DNA from: Flavobacteriaceae bacterium | GTDB lineage: Bacteria; Bacteroidota; Bacteroidia; Flavobacteriales; Flavobacteriaceae | Assembly (NCBI GenBank): GCA_030633285.1 | Contig: DAOVTC010000011.1 | Span: forward strand, 1 to 11,780 | Direction of reading: 5' to 3' | DNA: 11,780 bases | Shown here: positions 1 through 7,360 of the stretch, in pieces | How positions within the stretch are numbered: position 1 is the stretch's first letter | Layout of the letters: the number at the start of each line of letters is the position of its first letter | Translations under genes and position numbers: made by a program | The notes under the pieces: model-generated | The model's input: the letters and a program-made list of their open reading frames with translations, nothing else | What the model was told of the DNA's origin: nothing | Database searches by the model: none

Positions 1-312
1 AATAACTTTGCTGATATTGCTTTTAATGGATATTCAAATGATTCAACAAAAGGTATATATTACATATTAAATGTAAGGTTTTCAAATGAAATACCTATGC
101 TCCTTTTTAACTTAGATTTAAAAGGGATTGCTGCTTCTGGTGGTAGTGCTTGCCAAAGTGGTAGCAATAAAGGATCACATGTATTGAATACTATTCTATC
201 AGAAAAAGATGCCAAAAAAACTTCTGTACGTTTTTCATTTAGTAAATATAATACCAAAGAAGAAGTTGATTATGTTGTTAAAACTTTGAAGGAAATTATG
301 AAAAAAGACTAG
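1..312 (+). CDS. Cysteine desulfurase (NifS/IscS-type, class V), C-terminal part only
   Basis: The frame is open from the first base, so the 5' part lies outside the window; 103 C-terminal residues remain. The family takes sulfur from L-cysteine using PLP and passes it on as a persulfide for Fe-S clusters or thiolated tRNA. The visible part carries the catalytic-cysteine loop GSACQSGS, with the cysteine at residue 51 of the fragment (codon 151-153). It is followed by a conserved VRFSFSKYNTKEEVD segment, matching the usual 'vRiSfs.ynT.eEid' end of the family. The PLP lysine is upstream and not visible. The last codons (AAA AAA GAC TAG) form the left arm of the terminator hairpin. Which physiological subtype it is (IscS, NifS or a paralogue) cannot be decided from this fragment. 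Confidence 0.9.
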   Translation, partial: NNFADIAFNGYSNDSTKGIYYILNVRFSNEIPMLLFNLDLKGIAASGGSACQSGSNKGSHVLNTILSEKDAKKTSVRFSFSKYNTKEEVDYVVKTLKEIMKKD

Positions 313-335
313 TAAATAGTTTTACTAGTCTTTTT
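301..335. terminator. Bidirectional intrinsic terminator, palindrome copy 1
   Basis: A perfect 15-bp stem (302-316 with 321-335) closes a 4-base TAGT loop. It has a T-run on the plus strand and an A-run (T-run on the minus strand) on the other side, so it can stop the desulfurase (+) and the lipoprotein gene (-). The desulfurase stop codon is inside the left arm. Bases 301-333 match 954-986 at 32 of 33 positions, the only difference being in the loop. Confidence 0.88.
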
Positions 336-368
336 AATTCTTTGAAATAATAATCGTATAACTTAAAA

Positions 369-878
369 TCAATTCAACGTAATTATTTCTTTATTATGTA
401 AAGTATTCATTACTTCTTTTAAATTATTTGTATCCATGCTTTTAGCAGCATCTGCAGGAATAATTGCAACTCTAAAAATAATATCCTGGGTCAATTCAGG
501 ATTTAAATCTGCAATTGATACTGTACCGTCTAAGAAAAAAACAATATCATTAAAAGTATAATTATATCCATAGAGTAAAATTCCATCTTCAAAAAATAAA
601 GTTTGTGGTAATGGTTCCCATATATCAACACCATTGTCAATACCTACTAAAATATAAGCAATTACAACATCTGTATCAAATACTTCAATTTGACTTGGAA
701 ATTCAATAAAAACCTCAAAGCCATTGTCAGCAGTAAAATCTACTTGTGCTTCAAAAATTTGTCCGAGTATATTTATACCATCAATGCCATCCTGACCTGG
801 AGGTCCAGGAGGACCTATTTCACTTACACAAGAAATAATAAATAAAGAAATAATTGGAATTAGTAATAATTTTTTCAT
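369..878 (-). CDS. Small lipoprotein with collagen-like Gly-X-Y repeats
   Basis: The product is 169 residues when started at the internal ATG at 878. That start gives a proper signal peptide, MKKLLLIPIISLFIIS, ending in lipobox IISC with the lipidated Cys at 17. The frame extends to 920, but the extra 14 residues would spoil the signal peptide. Right after the cysteine come five Gly-X-Y triplets (GPPGPPGQDGIDGIN, residues 22-36). An acidic, aromatic, beta-rich domain follows to the C-terminus (DVVIAYILVG, WEPLPQT, IIFRVAIIPADA). Small lipoproteins of this plan recur in Flavobacteriaceae, and I know no function for them. It is presumably anchored in the outer or inner membrane, with the short Gly-X-Y stretch as a stalk; that role is inference. 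It is its own transcription unit, lying between two terminators. Confidence 0.82.
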   Translation of the reverse strand: MKKLLLIPIISLFIISCVSEIGPPGPPGQDGIDGINILGQIFEAQVDFTADNGFEVFIEFPSQIEVFDTDVVIAYILVGIDNGVDIWEPLPQTLFFEDGILLYGYNYTFNDIVFFLDGTVSIADLNPELTQDIIFRVAIIPADAAKSMDTNNLKEVMNTLHNKEIITLN

Positions 879-926
879 AATAAATAGTTTATTTATAAAA
901 TTCATCGTCATTTTTAACAATGTTTA

Positions 927-934
927 AAAAGATA
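927..934 (-). promoter_or_regulatory. Weak candidate -7 box for the lipoprotein gene
   Basis: On the minus strand this reads TATCTTTT, one mismatch from the Bacteroidota -7 consensus TAnnTTTG. It lies about 50 bp before the ATG at 878 and downstream of the yidC terminator. No convincing TTG -33 box is seen, so the call is tentative. Confidence 0.3.
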
Positions 935-951
935 CAACAATAATGATGCCT

Positions 952-986
952 AAAAAAAAGACTAGTAAATAATTTTACTAGTCTTT
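952..986 (-). terminator. Intrinsic terminator of yidC, palindrome copy 2
   Basis: A 13-bp perfect stem (957-969 with 974-986) with a 4-base loop is followed on the minus strand by a run of eight T (952-959). It sits about 20 bp beyond the yidC stop codon. It repeats the palindrome at 301-333 with one loop substitution. Confidence 0.9.
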
Positions 987-1008
987 GATATATTTAAAAA
1001 AATTAATT

Positions 1009-2937
1009 TTAGCGCTTTTTTCCTTTTTTTGGTTTGGTTTGCTGGTCTTGTGCCTGCTTCATAGCATCATCTAACTTTTGTCGGAAAGCACTTTTTTTCT
1101 TTTCAGGACGTTTTTTATTTTCTTGAATTTTTGCATGAATTTTGTCTTCATCAATAATATAATGCTTAATTACTAGCATGATACCTAGAGTTAATAAATT
1201 TGAAATAAAGTAATACAAACTCAAACTACTAGCAAAACTATTAAAGAAGAACAGCATCATTAATGGTGACATATACATCATCATTTTCATCATTTTTTGC
1301 ATATCTGGCATTCCTTCTTGCGTTGGCTGTTGCATGTTCATTTGCTGGCTTTGGGTCATTTGCATATAGAAAAATATAGCTACTGAAGCCAAAATTGGAA
1401 ACAAACTTACATGATCTCCATAAAAAGGAATTTTAAATGGTAACTGTAATACTTCATCATAAGCTGATAAATCATCTGCCCATAAAAATCCTTTTTGGCG
1501 TATATCAATATTTGCAGGAAAAAATCTAAATAATGCAAAGAAAACCGGCATTTGAATTAAAGCGGGAATACATCCGGAAAGAGGACTGACCCCTGCTTTT
1601 CTTTGTAAAGCCATGGTTTCTTGTTGGCGTTTCATTGCATTTTCTTTACCCTTATATTTATCATTAATCTCTTGCATTTCAGGTCGTAATACCTTCATTT
1701 TAGCACTAGATATGTAAGACTTATATACAACAGGAGACATTACTATTCTAACAACTATGGTTAGTAAAATAATAACAATACCAAAATTACCTATGAATGA
1801 ACTTAAAAACCCAAACATAGGAATAAAAAGATATTTATTTATCCATCTAAAAATACCCCAACCCAAGCTCATAATTCTATCTAAGTGTTTTCCTTCATAT
1901 TTACTTAAAATCTTATAATCTACAGGTCCATAATACAAATTCATATTATAGTCAAGTTCACCATTTTTGGCTTGTAAAGGAATTGAAGCATGATACTGCT
2001 TGGTATAAATGGTATCTATAAATTCATCTTGCACTAAATTTTTTGAAATTAACTTAGCTTTATCAAAAGGTTCATCTGTTAGTAAAATAGAAGTAAAAAA
2101 TTGTTGCTTAAAAGCTACCCAATTTAAATTTTGGGGTTCTTCTTCATTTTCATCACTCATAGCATTCATATACTCAAATTCATCACCATTGAATAAGTAA
2201 CGTAAATCAGTATATTGATTTTCATATTTTACACTTTTTTCTGTTCTATAAGTTTTTAATTTCCAATCTAAATTTATGCTTTGTGAAGTGTTAATAGCAC
2301 TATTCATTCCTTGACTTTGAATAGCAAAATCTAACATATAATCATCTGGCTTTAACTCATAACGGTATTCTAAATATTCATTTGCAGATACTTTTAACTT
2401 CATTGAAAGCACTTGATTATCACCATTTTTTGTTAAAGTAGGTTCAAAAAATAAATCTTTAGTTTGTAAATTTCTATTGTCTTGAGTGGCAAAAGATATA
2501 TTAAATGAGGCGTTTTGATCTTTAATAAGATACAGCGGTAATTTGTCAAAAGTTTTAAACTTTTTAAGTAACACTTCTGTAACTTGACCTCCTAAGTTGG
2601 ATATTTTTATTTTTACCAACTCATTTTCTATTATGGTTTCTTTCGCTTTCGCGGATGGTAAACTTGAGCTGTAAGCAAAAGCTCCTAATTTATTTTGCGT
2701 CTGTGCATAACCTAATGAATCTGAAGGATTTACAATTACACTTTCTTCAATTTTAGCAGTATCATTATTTTGATTTACGGGCTGCTGCGTTTTTTGAATT
2801 GAATCTTGAATTTGTTCTGTTTTTTGTTTGGCCAATTCTTCAGGAGTTGGCTGGTTGGTATAAAAATACCAAAGCATTATTGCTCCAAGTAAAACAAATC
2901 CAATGAGTGAGTTTATATCAAATTTCTTTTCTTCCAT
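1009..2937 (-). CDS. yidC: Membrane protein insertase YidC
   Basis: YidC inserts and folds inner-membrane proteins, alone or with SecYEG. The 642-residue product has the full Gram-negative layout. Residues 10-27 form an N-terminal membrane anchor, followed by a Gln/Asn/Thr-rich spacer (30-100). A periplasmic P1 beta domain spans about 100-345, and the conserved insertase core about 355-595. In the core, LLTIVVRIVMSPV holds the groove arginine (R397, equivalent to the key Arg of E. coli YidC), and SPLSGCIPALIQMPVFFALF (451-470) is the signature stretch. Residues 525-561 are very Met-rich (MQMTQSQQMNMQQ, MQKMMKMMMYM), as in other Bacteroidota. The last 45 residues are Lys-rich, a tail type linked to ribosome contact. 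Length is normal and no catalytic or structural loss is visible. The gene has its own terminator and a candidate promoter. The nearest upstream gene is a rhomboid, 114 bp away. Confidence 0.98.
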   Translation of the reverse strand: MEEKKFDINSLIGFVLLGAIMLWYFYTNQPTPEELAKQKTEQIQDSIQKTQQPVNQNNDTAKIEESVIVNPSDSLGYAQTQNKLGAFAYSSSLPSAKAKETIIENELVKIKISNLGGQVTEVLLKKFKTFDKLPLYLIKDQNASFNISFATQDNRNLQTKDLFFEPTLTKNGDNQVLSMKLKVSANEYLEYRYELKPDDYMLDFAIQSQGMNSAINTSQSINLDWKLKTYRTEKSVKYENQYTDLRYLFNGDEFEYMNAMSDENEEEPQNLNWVAFKQQFFTSILLTDEPFDKAKLISKNLVQDEFIDTIYTKQYHASIPLQAKNGELDYNMNLYYGPVDYKILSKYEGKHLDRIMSLGWGIFRWINKYLFIPMFGFLSSFIGNFGIVIILLTIVVRIVMSPVVYKSYISSAKMKVLRPEMQEINDKYKGKENAMKRQQETMALQRKAGVSPLSGCIPALIQMPVFFALFRFFPANIDIRQKGFLWADDLSAYDEVLQLPFKIPFYGDHVSLFPILASVAIFFYMQMTQSQQMNMQQPTQEGMPDMQKMMKMMMYMSPLMMLFFFNSFASSLSLYYFISNLLTLGIMLVIKHYIIDEDKIHAKIQENKKRPEKKKSAFRQKLDDAMKQAQDQQTKPKKGKKR

Positions 2938-2993
2938 TTGTAGTTTATTATCTATAAAAAAAATAGGTGTTTTTTACTTTTTAAAATGTTCGG

Positions 2994-3001
2994 CAAATGT
3001 A
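2994..3001 (-). promoter_or_regulatory. Candidate -7 promoter box for yidC
   Basis: The minus strand reads TACATTTG, a perfect match to TAnnTTTG, about 57 bp before the yidC ATG and downstream of the rhomboid stop. No clear TTG box is found at the expected distance upstream. yidC may therefore be read both from here and through from the rhomboid gene. Confidence 0.5.
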
Positions 3002-3051
3002 GTAAAAACAAGGAAATTAAAATTTAAATTTGGGTATTAATTATAATTTTA

Positions 3052-3696
3052 TTATCCTTTTTCTAGTTTATCCTTAAAAATAAACATCAATACAATTGGA
3101 ATAGCTAAAATCAACACCATTGTTTGATTTTCAACTATAACTTGAGGATACAACAGTATGGTAAGTAAAAAGCCTCCTATTGCTCCACCTAAATGTGCAC
3201 TATGACCAATGTTTCCCCACTGATTTTTCATTCCAAATATGGAATACAGCAAGTAACCTACACCAAAAATATATGCTGGTATTGGTATTGGTATAAAAAA
3301 CATATATAATCTCATATCTGGGTTTAACATAATGGCTGCGTATAAGACCCCCATAACTGCTCCTGAGGCTCCAACAGCACTATAATAGGCTTCTTTTTTA
3401 TGAAAAGTTAAAGCAAACAAACTACCTGCCAGTAATGATCCTATGTAAATAACTAAAAATTTTAAAACACCCACATGGCCAATTACTGAATTAGCAAAAA
3501 AATATAAAGTCAGCATATTAAAAAACAAATGTGATTGGTCAACATGTAAAAAACCAGATGTTAGGACTCTAATTTTTTCACCATTAATAATTGGGCCAAT
3601 CTGGAATTTATATTTTTCAAAGAATACTCGATCTTTAAATCCTTTAAAAGAAAACAAAACATTGGCAATAATTATTAGAAGAACTACTCTATCCAT
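3052..3696 (-). CDS. Rhomboid family intramembrane serine protease
   Basis: The 214-residue polytopic protein should cleave transmembrane substrates within the membrane. The catalytic pair is visible: Ser111 in GASGAVMG and His168 in GHSAHLGGAIGG. The oxyanion-side motif HLFFNM (His56, Asn60) matches the H-x3-N of GlpG. About six hydrophobic segments are seen: residues 3-16, 56-74, 77-97, 106-124, 139-155 and 166-184, with a further one at 191-207. It lacks an extra N-terminal cytoplasmic domain, so it is a compact bacterial form. Its substrate cannot be told from the sequence. The ATG at 3696 lies just after a strong promoter. The gene is divergent from the acyltransferase and 114 bp upstream of yidC on the same strand. 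Confidence 0.95.
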   Translation of the reverse strand: MDRVVLLIIIANVLFSFKGFKDRVFFEKYKFQIGPIINGEKIRVLTSGFLHVDQSHLFFNMLTLYFFANSVIGHVGVLKFLVIYIGSLLAGSLFALTFHKKEAYYSAVGASGAVMGVLYAAIMLNPDMRLYMFFIPIPIPAYIFGVGYLLYSIFGMKNQWGNIGHSAHLGGAIGGFLLTILLYPQVIVENQTMVLILAIPIVLMFIFKDKLEKG

Positions 3697-3715
3697 TATT
3701 TTTATTTTTAAAGCT

Positions 3716-3747
3716 CAAAGATAAAATTATATCCGATATTTGTTCAA
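3716..3747 (-). promoter_or_regulatory. Promoter of the rhomboid gene
   Basis: On the minus strand a TTG (3745-3747) is followed after 21 bp by TATCTTTG (3716-3723), a perfect Bacteroidota -7 box. The expected start of transcription is around 3710, leaving a leader of about 14 bases. The -33 element ends only 13 bp from the divergent acyltransferase ATG, so polymerases on the two genes probably interfere. Confidence 0.7.
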
Positions 3748-3760
3748 TCAAAAAAATAAA

Positions 3761-4651
3761 ATGCAATTATTAATTTTTATATTAGTATATCCTTTCATTT
3801 GGTTTTTATCTATTCTTCCAATGAGGGTTTTATATATATTATCAGATATAATCTATGTTTTTGTATATTATGTTTTTGGTTATAGAAAAAAAGTTGTTAG
3901 AAACAATCTACAATTGGCTTTTCCTGAAAAATCAAGTCAAGAACTTTTACAAATAGAGAAAAAAACATTTCAACACTTTGTTGATACTTTTATGGAAATG
4001 ATCAAATCATTTACTATCTCTAAAAATGAAATATCCAAGAGGTTTACATATAAAAATATTGATATTTTAAATGATTTTTACAGTAAAAATAAAAGTTTAA
4101 TTATAATGGCAGGACATTATGCCAATTGGGAATGGGTTGTTAATGTCAATAATTTGGTTCCATATAATGGATATGCTGCTTACAAAAAAATCAAGAATAA
4201 GTATTTTGAGCAAAAAGTAAAATCTTCACGTACGAAGTTTGGTGCTTATTTTATTCCAACAAGAGAATTCATGGATTTAATGCAAGAACATGCCGATAAA
4301 AAAGAGTTGGCTATTTATGGATTATTAAGTGATCAATCACCTAAATTAAAAAAAGCACATTATTGGAGTACTTTTATGGGAGTAAATGTACCTGTACATA
4401 CAGGAGCTGAAATGTTAGCAAAAAAATATAATTATCCTGTGATTTATTTTCAAACCGAAAGGATTAAGCGTGGTTACTACCAATCTACTGGTAAGATTCT
4501 AGCTGAAAACCCACGAGATTTTAAAGATTATCAAATCACAGATCTTTTTTTGAAAGAACTAGAAAGCCAAATAATAAATAAGCCTGAATATTATTTTTGG
4601 ACCCACAAAAGATTCAAGCATTTAGGAAAAGAAAATAATTCTAATGATTAA
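3761..4651 (+). CDS. LpxL/HtrB-like lysophospholipid/lipid A acyltransferase
   Basis: The product is 296 residues from the ATG at 3761. A TTG in frame at 3740 would add seven residues, but the ATG directly precedes the membrane anchor (MQLLIFILVYPFIWFLSILP) and follows an A-rich leader, so it is preferred. Enzymes of this family add a secondary acyl chain to lipid A on the cytoplasmic face of the inner membrane; some bacteroidotal relatives acylate other lipids such as aminolipids. Visible motifs are the catalytic HX4E (His119 to Glu124 in GHYANWEW), the DQSPK loop (191-195), the FMGVNVPVHTGAEMLA segment (205-220) and the terminal YFWTHKRFK (278-286), equivalent to the WxHRR end of LpxL. The exact lipid substrate is not determined. 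A GATATTTG (3735-3742) could be an imperfect -7 box. Confidence 0.9.
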   Translation: MQLLIFILVYPFIWFLSILPMRVLYILSDIIYVFVYYVFGYRKKVVRNNLQLAFPEKSSQELLQIEKKTFQHFVDTFMEMIKSFTISKNEISKRFTYKNIDILNDFYSKNKSLIIMAGHYANWEWVVNVNNLVPYNGYAAYKKIKNKYFEQKVKSSRTKFGAYFIPTREFMDLMQEHADKKELAIYGLLSDQSPKLKKAHYWSTFMGVNVPVHTGAEMLAKKYNYPVIYFQTERIKRGYYQSTGKILAENPRDFKDYQITDLFLKELESQIINKPEYYFWTHKRFKHLGKENNSND

Positions 4652-4684
4652 AAATATTCAAATCTAAAACTCTAAATATCAGAT

Positions 4685-5140
4685 CTATATTTTTTTTACA
4701 CGAACCGCATTCATTCCTTTCATACCTCTTTCAAGTTCGAAGGATACTTTATCATTTTCAGCAATCTCATCAATTAAACCACTTACATGACAAAAATATT
4801 TTTCTTGATTTTCTAAATCAAGTATAAACCCAAAACCTTTTGAAGAATCAAAAAATGAGACTTTACCGTTTCTAACAGGATCTTCATCTATATCACTTTC
4901 TTGTTTTTTAGGAATTCCGATTTCTATGCTCTTCGCATCTACCTTTAATTTTTTTGAAGGATCGGGTGGTGTATCGGTTAAATTTCCATAATGATCAACA
5001 TATGCAAATTGAATACCTTTAGTTCCACTTTCTTTTGCTTCTAATTTACGAGCTTCTTTTTTCTTTCGTTTTTCTTCACGTTTTTTTAAACGTTTCTTTT
5101 CTTTTTCTAGTTTATTAAAGGTTTGTTGCGATTTTGCCAT
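4685..5140 (-). CDS. Cold-shock-domain protein with Lys/Arg/Glu-rich N-terminus
   Basis: The protein has 151 residues. Residues 1-37 are almost all Lys, Arg and Glu (KLEKEKKRLKKREEKRKKKE), probably one charged helix. Residues 43-90 are an acidic linker containing AYVDHYGNLTDTPPDP. Residues 91-151 are a cold-shock domain with RNP1 KGFGFI (101-106) and RNP2-like KYFCHVS (114-120), where a Cys replaces the usual Val. It should bind single-stranded RNA or DNA; the basic helix may add nucleic-acid or ribosome contact (inference). It is longer than the classical 67-residue CspA type, but this architecture recurs in Flavobacteriaceae. The gene is convergent with the acyltransferase (33 bp gap) and has its own promoter region. 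Confidence 0.92.
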   Translation of the reverse strand: MAKSQQTFNKLEKEKKRLKKREEKRKKKEARKLEAKESGTKGIQFAYVDHYGNLTDTPPDPSKKLKVDAKSIEIGIPKKQESDIDEDPVRNGKVSFFDSSKGFGFILDLENQEKYFCHVSGLIDEIAENDKVSFELERGMKGMNAVRVKKI

Positions 5141-5173
5141 TTGTATTTTAGAGAGTTAAATTATAAGTTAGAT

Positions 5174-5190
5174 ATTATCAATTTGATAAT
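5174..5190 (-). promoter_or_regulatory. Dyad/hairpin in the 5' leader of the cold-shock-domain gene
   Basis: ATTATCA (5174-5180) and TGATAAT (5184-5190) form a perfect 7-bp stem with a 3-base loop. It lies between the predicted transcription start (about 5193) and the ATG at 5140. It could be a weak RNA structure in the leader or an operator-like dyad. The stem has one G:C pair, so stability is low. Confidence 0.35.
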
Positions 5191-5198
5191 TTCTGTCG

Positions 5199-5220
5199 CA
5201 AAGATATGTTTTCAAATGTA
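5199..5220 (-). promoter_or_regulatory. Promoter region (two -7 boxes) of the cold-shock-domain gene
   Basis: Two perfect TAnnTTTG boxes lie on the minus strand: TATCTTTG at 5199-5206, followed by CGAC, and TACATTTG at 5213-5220. Either would give a leader of about 50-70 bases. Neither has an obvious TTG at the normal -33 distance. The first has the form most often seen in Flavobacteria. Confidence 0.55.
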
Positions 5221-5251
5221 ATTATGCTGAAATACTTTGAATTAATTACTT

Positions 5252-5791
5252 CTAGACCAATTTATCATTCAAATTGCGTACAGTATTGCCATTTCTAGTA
5301 GTAGCTGTAACTTTTAGCTTTTTTTCAAAAAAGTTATTGTTCACTTTTGATTTTCCATAACCATTAGAATAGTACATATAAATTACATTGTTATGTAAAA
5401 TCATTTTTTCAGAAAAGTTTGGATTAATTTTAATCTGATTAAATAGCTCTTTATCAGGTGATTTATTAAAAAAAATAGTATATAATTTTTTAATATCTAA
5501 ACTTTCATCTTTTAAAAAAGGATTATTTTTTTGAATACTGACAAAAGATTTTTTACTTAAAACCAATACTGAAATAGTATATCCAAAATCATTTAAAACC
5601 ATTGTGCTAATTTGATTTTCTAATTTAGAAGTGTTTACGCTTGATGATTCAAAAATAACATTGCCACTCTGTAAATACGTTTGAATAACTTTATACCCCA
5701 AAGTATATAAAGAATTTTTTAAATCGACCATCTTTATTTTGTTATGGCCAGATACGTTTATCCCTCTTAATAAAGCTATGAATTTTGGCAT
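5252..5791 (-). CDS. DUF1697 family protein
   Basis: The 179-residue protein matches the DUF1697 pattern over its whole length. The N-terminus is FIALLRGINVSGHNKIKMVDLK, then TYLQSGNVIFES (38-49), NPFL (90-93), IYMYYSNGYGKSK (137-149) and the terminal TATTRNGNTVRNL (162-174). The family is soluble, of unknown function, and has a ferredoxin-like two-domain fold. I cannot assign a reaction. The start ATG at 5791 is 56 bp downstream of the aminotransferase stop on the same strand, so it may be the last gene of that unit, although a TATCTTGG box one mismatch from consensus lies in the gap. No hairpin terminator is seen after its stop. Confidence 0.9.
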   Translation of the reverse strand: MPKFIALLRGINVSGHNKIKMVDLKNSLYTLGYKVIQTYLQSGNVIFESSSVNTSKLENQISTMVLNDFGYTISVLVLSKKSFVSIQKNNPFLKDESLDIKKLYTIFFNKSPDKELFNQIKINPNFSEKMILHNNVIYMYYSNGYGKSKVNNNFFEKKLKVTATTRNGNTVRNLNDKLV

Positions 5792-5847
5792 TTATTAATA
5801 TTAAATTATATAATTCTAAAATTTACCAAGATAATGTATTGAGTTAT

Positions 5848-7320
5848 TTAATTTTTAAACCATTTTGATACCAATTCTTTTTCTCCATACTCAAAACCTT
5901 TATACACAAATTCATTGGTAGTTTTGTCATAAGAATAATCTTTTTCCCAATCCTTAAAATTTTCGGCTAAATCTTTAATGCTTTTACAAATAAAATCAAC
6001 TTCTTCATCTGTAGTTGTTGGATGAATAGACATTCTGATCCATCCTGGTTTATCTAACATACATCCATCAGCAATTTTTTCAATCAAATCATGCGATTCT
6101 TGTTGGTCAACATGTAATAAAAAGTGCCCATAAGTTCCTGCACAAGAGCATCCGCCACGGGTTTGAATACCAAAACGGTCATTTAATATTTTTACTCCTA
6201 AATTAAAGTGCAAGTCATTAATATAAAATGAAAAAACTCCTAATCTATCTTCGTGTTGTTGTGCTAATAAAACTAGATTATCAATAGATTTCAATTTTTT
6301 AAAGACATTTTTATTAATCTCTTCTTCCCTATTATGAATATTCTCAACACCCATTTCATCTTTTAATTGAATTGCCAAAGCGATACGAACAGTTTGCAAA
6401 AAACCTGGTGTACCTCCATCTTCACGCAATTCAATATCATATAAATAACTGTGTTCTCCCCATGGATTTGTCCAGTTTACAGTTCCTCCTCCAGGATTAT
6501 CAGGTACCATATTATGGTATAAATCTTTGTTGAAAATCAAAACTCCAGAAGTTCCGGGACCACCTAAAAATTTATGAGGTGAAAAGAATATTGCATCTAA
6601 GTATGCTTCTTTATCCTCAGGATGCATATCAACTTTAACATAAGGAGCAGAACATGCAAAATCGACAAAACACACACCCTTATTTTGGTGCATTACTTTT
6701 GCGATTTTAAAATAATCAGGTTGGATACCTGTTACGTTTGAACAAGCTGTTACAGAGGCAATTTTCAGAGTTTTATTCTTATATTTTTTTAAAAGATCTC
6801 TTAAGCCATCAATATCAACTAAACCCGTATTATTATAAGGAATTATTTCAACATCAGCAATAGTTTCCAGCCATGATGTTTGATTTGAATGGTGTTCCAT
6901 ATGCGTAATAAAAACAACAGGTTTTTTATCTTCTGGAATAGCAGAGGTAAATTCTTTTAAATTTTCAGGAATTCGCAAACCAAGGATTCGTTGAAACTTA
7001 TTAATAACTCCTGTCATTCCAGTACCTTCAGTTATTAAAACATCTTCATCACTAGCATTGACATGATTTTTAATGATTTTTTTTGCCTCATGATATGCTA
7101 AGGTCATTGCAGAACCTGAGAATGTAGTTTCTGTATGTGTGTTTGCAACAAAAGGGCCAAAATCATTCAATATTTTTTCTTCTATTGGTCTATATAATCT
7201 ACCACTTGCTGTCCAATCAGCATAGACCATCTTTTTATTACCAAAAGGAGTAGGAAATATTTGATCAATTCCAACTACATTTTTACGAAATTTTTGAAAA
7301 TATTGTTCTAAATTCATCAT
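5848..7320 (-). CDS. Class V PLP-dependent aminotransferase / cysteine desulfurase-like enzyme
   Basis: The 490-residue fold-type I PLP enzyme belongs to aminotransferase class V. Visible landmarks are YADWTASGRLYRP (33-45); THTETTFSG (61-69); THMEHHSNQTSWLE (139-152) near the PLP ring; FVDFACSAPY (218-227) with Asp220 for the pyridine nitrogen; and SPHKFLGGPGTSG (247-259) with the Schiff-base lysine K250. A cysteine pair follows in RGGCSCAG (388-395, Cys391 and Cys393), where SufS/CsdA enzymes carry their catalytic cysteine. This favours sulfur or selenium removal from cysteine or selenocysteine, but the substrate is not proven. It is longer than the usual 400 residues owing to insertions and a C-terminal tail of about 40. 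The ATG at 7320 and the next ATG at 7317 are both possible. It lies 40 bp behind glmM and is probably co-transcribed with it. Confidence 0.88.
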   Translation of the reverse strand: MMNLEQYFQKFRKNVVGIDQIFPTPFGNKKMVYADWTASGRLYRPIEEKILNDFGPFVANTHTETTFSGSAMTLAYHEAKKIIKNHVNASDEDVLITEGTGMTGVINKFQRILGLRIPENLKEFTSAIPEDKKPVVFITHMEHHSNQTSWLETIADVEIIPYNNTGLVDIDGLRDLLKKYKNKTLKIASVTACSNVTGIQPDYFKIAKVMHQNKGVCFVDFACSAPYVKVDMHPEDKEAYLDAIFFSPHKFLGGPGTSGVLIFNKDLYHNMVPDNPGGGTVNWTNPWGEHSYLYDIELREDGGTPGFLQTVRIALAIQLKDEMGVENIHNREEEINKNVFKKLKSIDNLVLLAQQHEDRLGVFSFYINDLHFNLGVKILNDRFGIQTRGGCSCAGTYGHFLLHVDQQESHDLIEKIADGCMLDKPGWIRMSIHPTTTDEEVDFICKSIKDLAENFKDWEKDYSYDKTTNEFVYKGFEYGEKELVSKWFKN

Positions 7321-7360
7321 TTAAGGATTCAATTATCAATATAAATTTAAAATTATTATT

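Noticed and set aside
879..920. Upstream start at 920 for the lipoprotein gene
   Set aside because: The added 14 residues would precede an otherwise perfect lipoprotein signal peptide beginning MKK at 878.
2938..3051. Missing pyrG next to yidC as a sign of rearrangement
   Set aside because: yidC often has other neighbours in this phylum; a single window cannot show that a rearrangement happened.
3740..3760. TTG start for the acyltransferase
   Set aside because: The ATG at 3761 follows an A-rich leader and gives the expected N-terminal anchor; the TTG also lies inside the rhomboid promoter.
4673..4696. Terminator hairpin between the acyltransferase and the cold-shock-domain gene
   Set aside because: Only a 6-bp all-AT stem before a T-run can be drawn; it is too weak to call.
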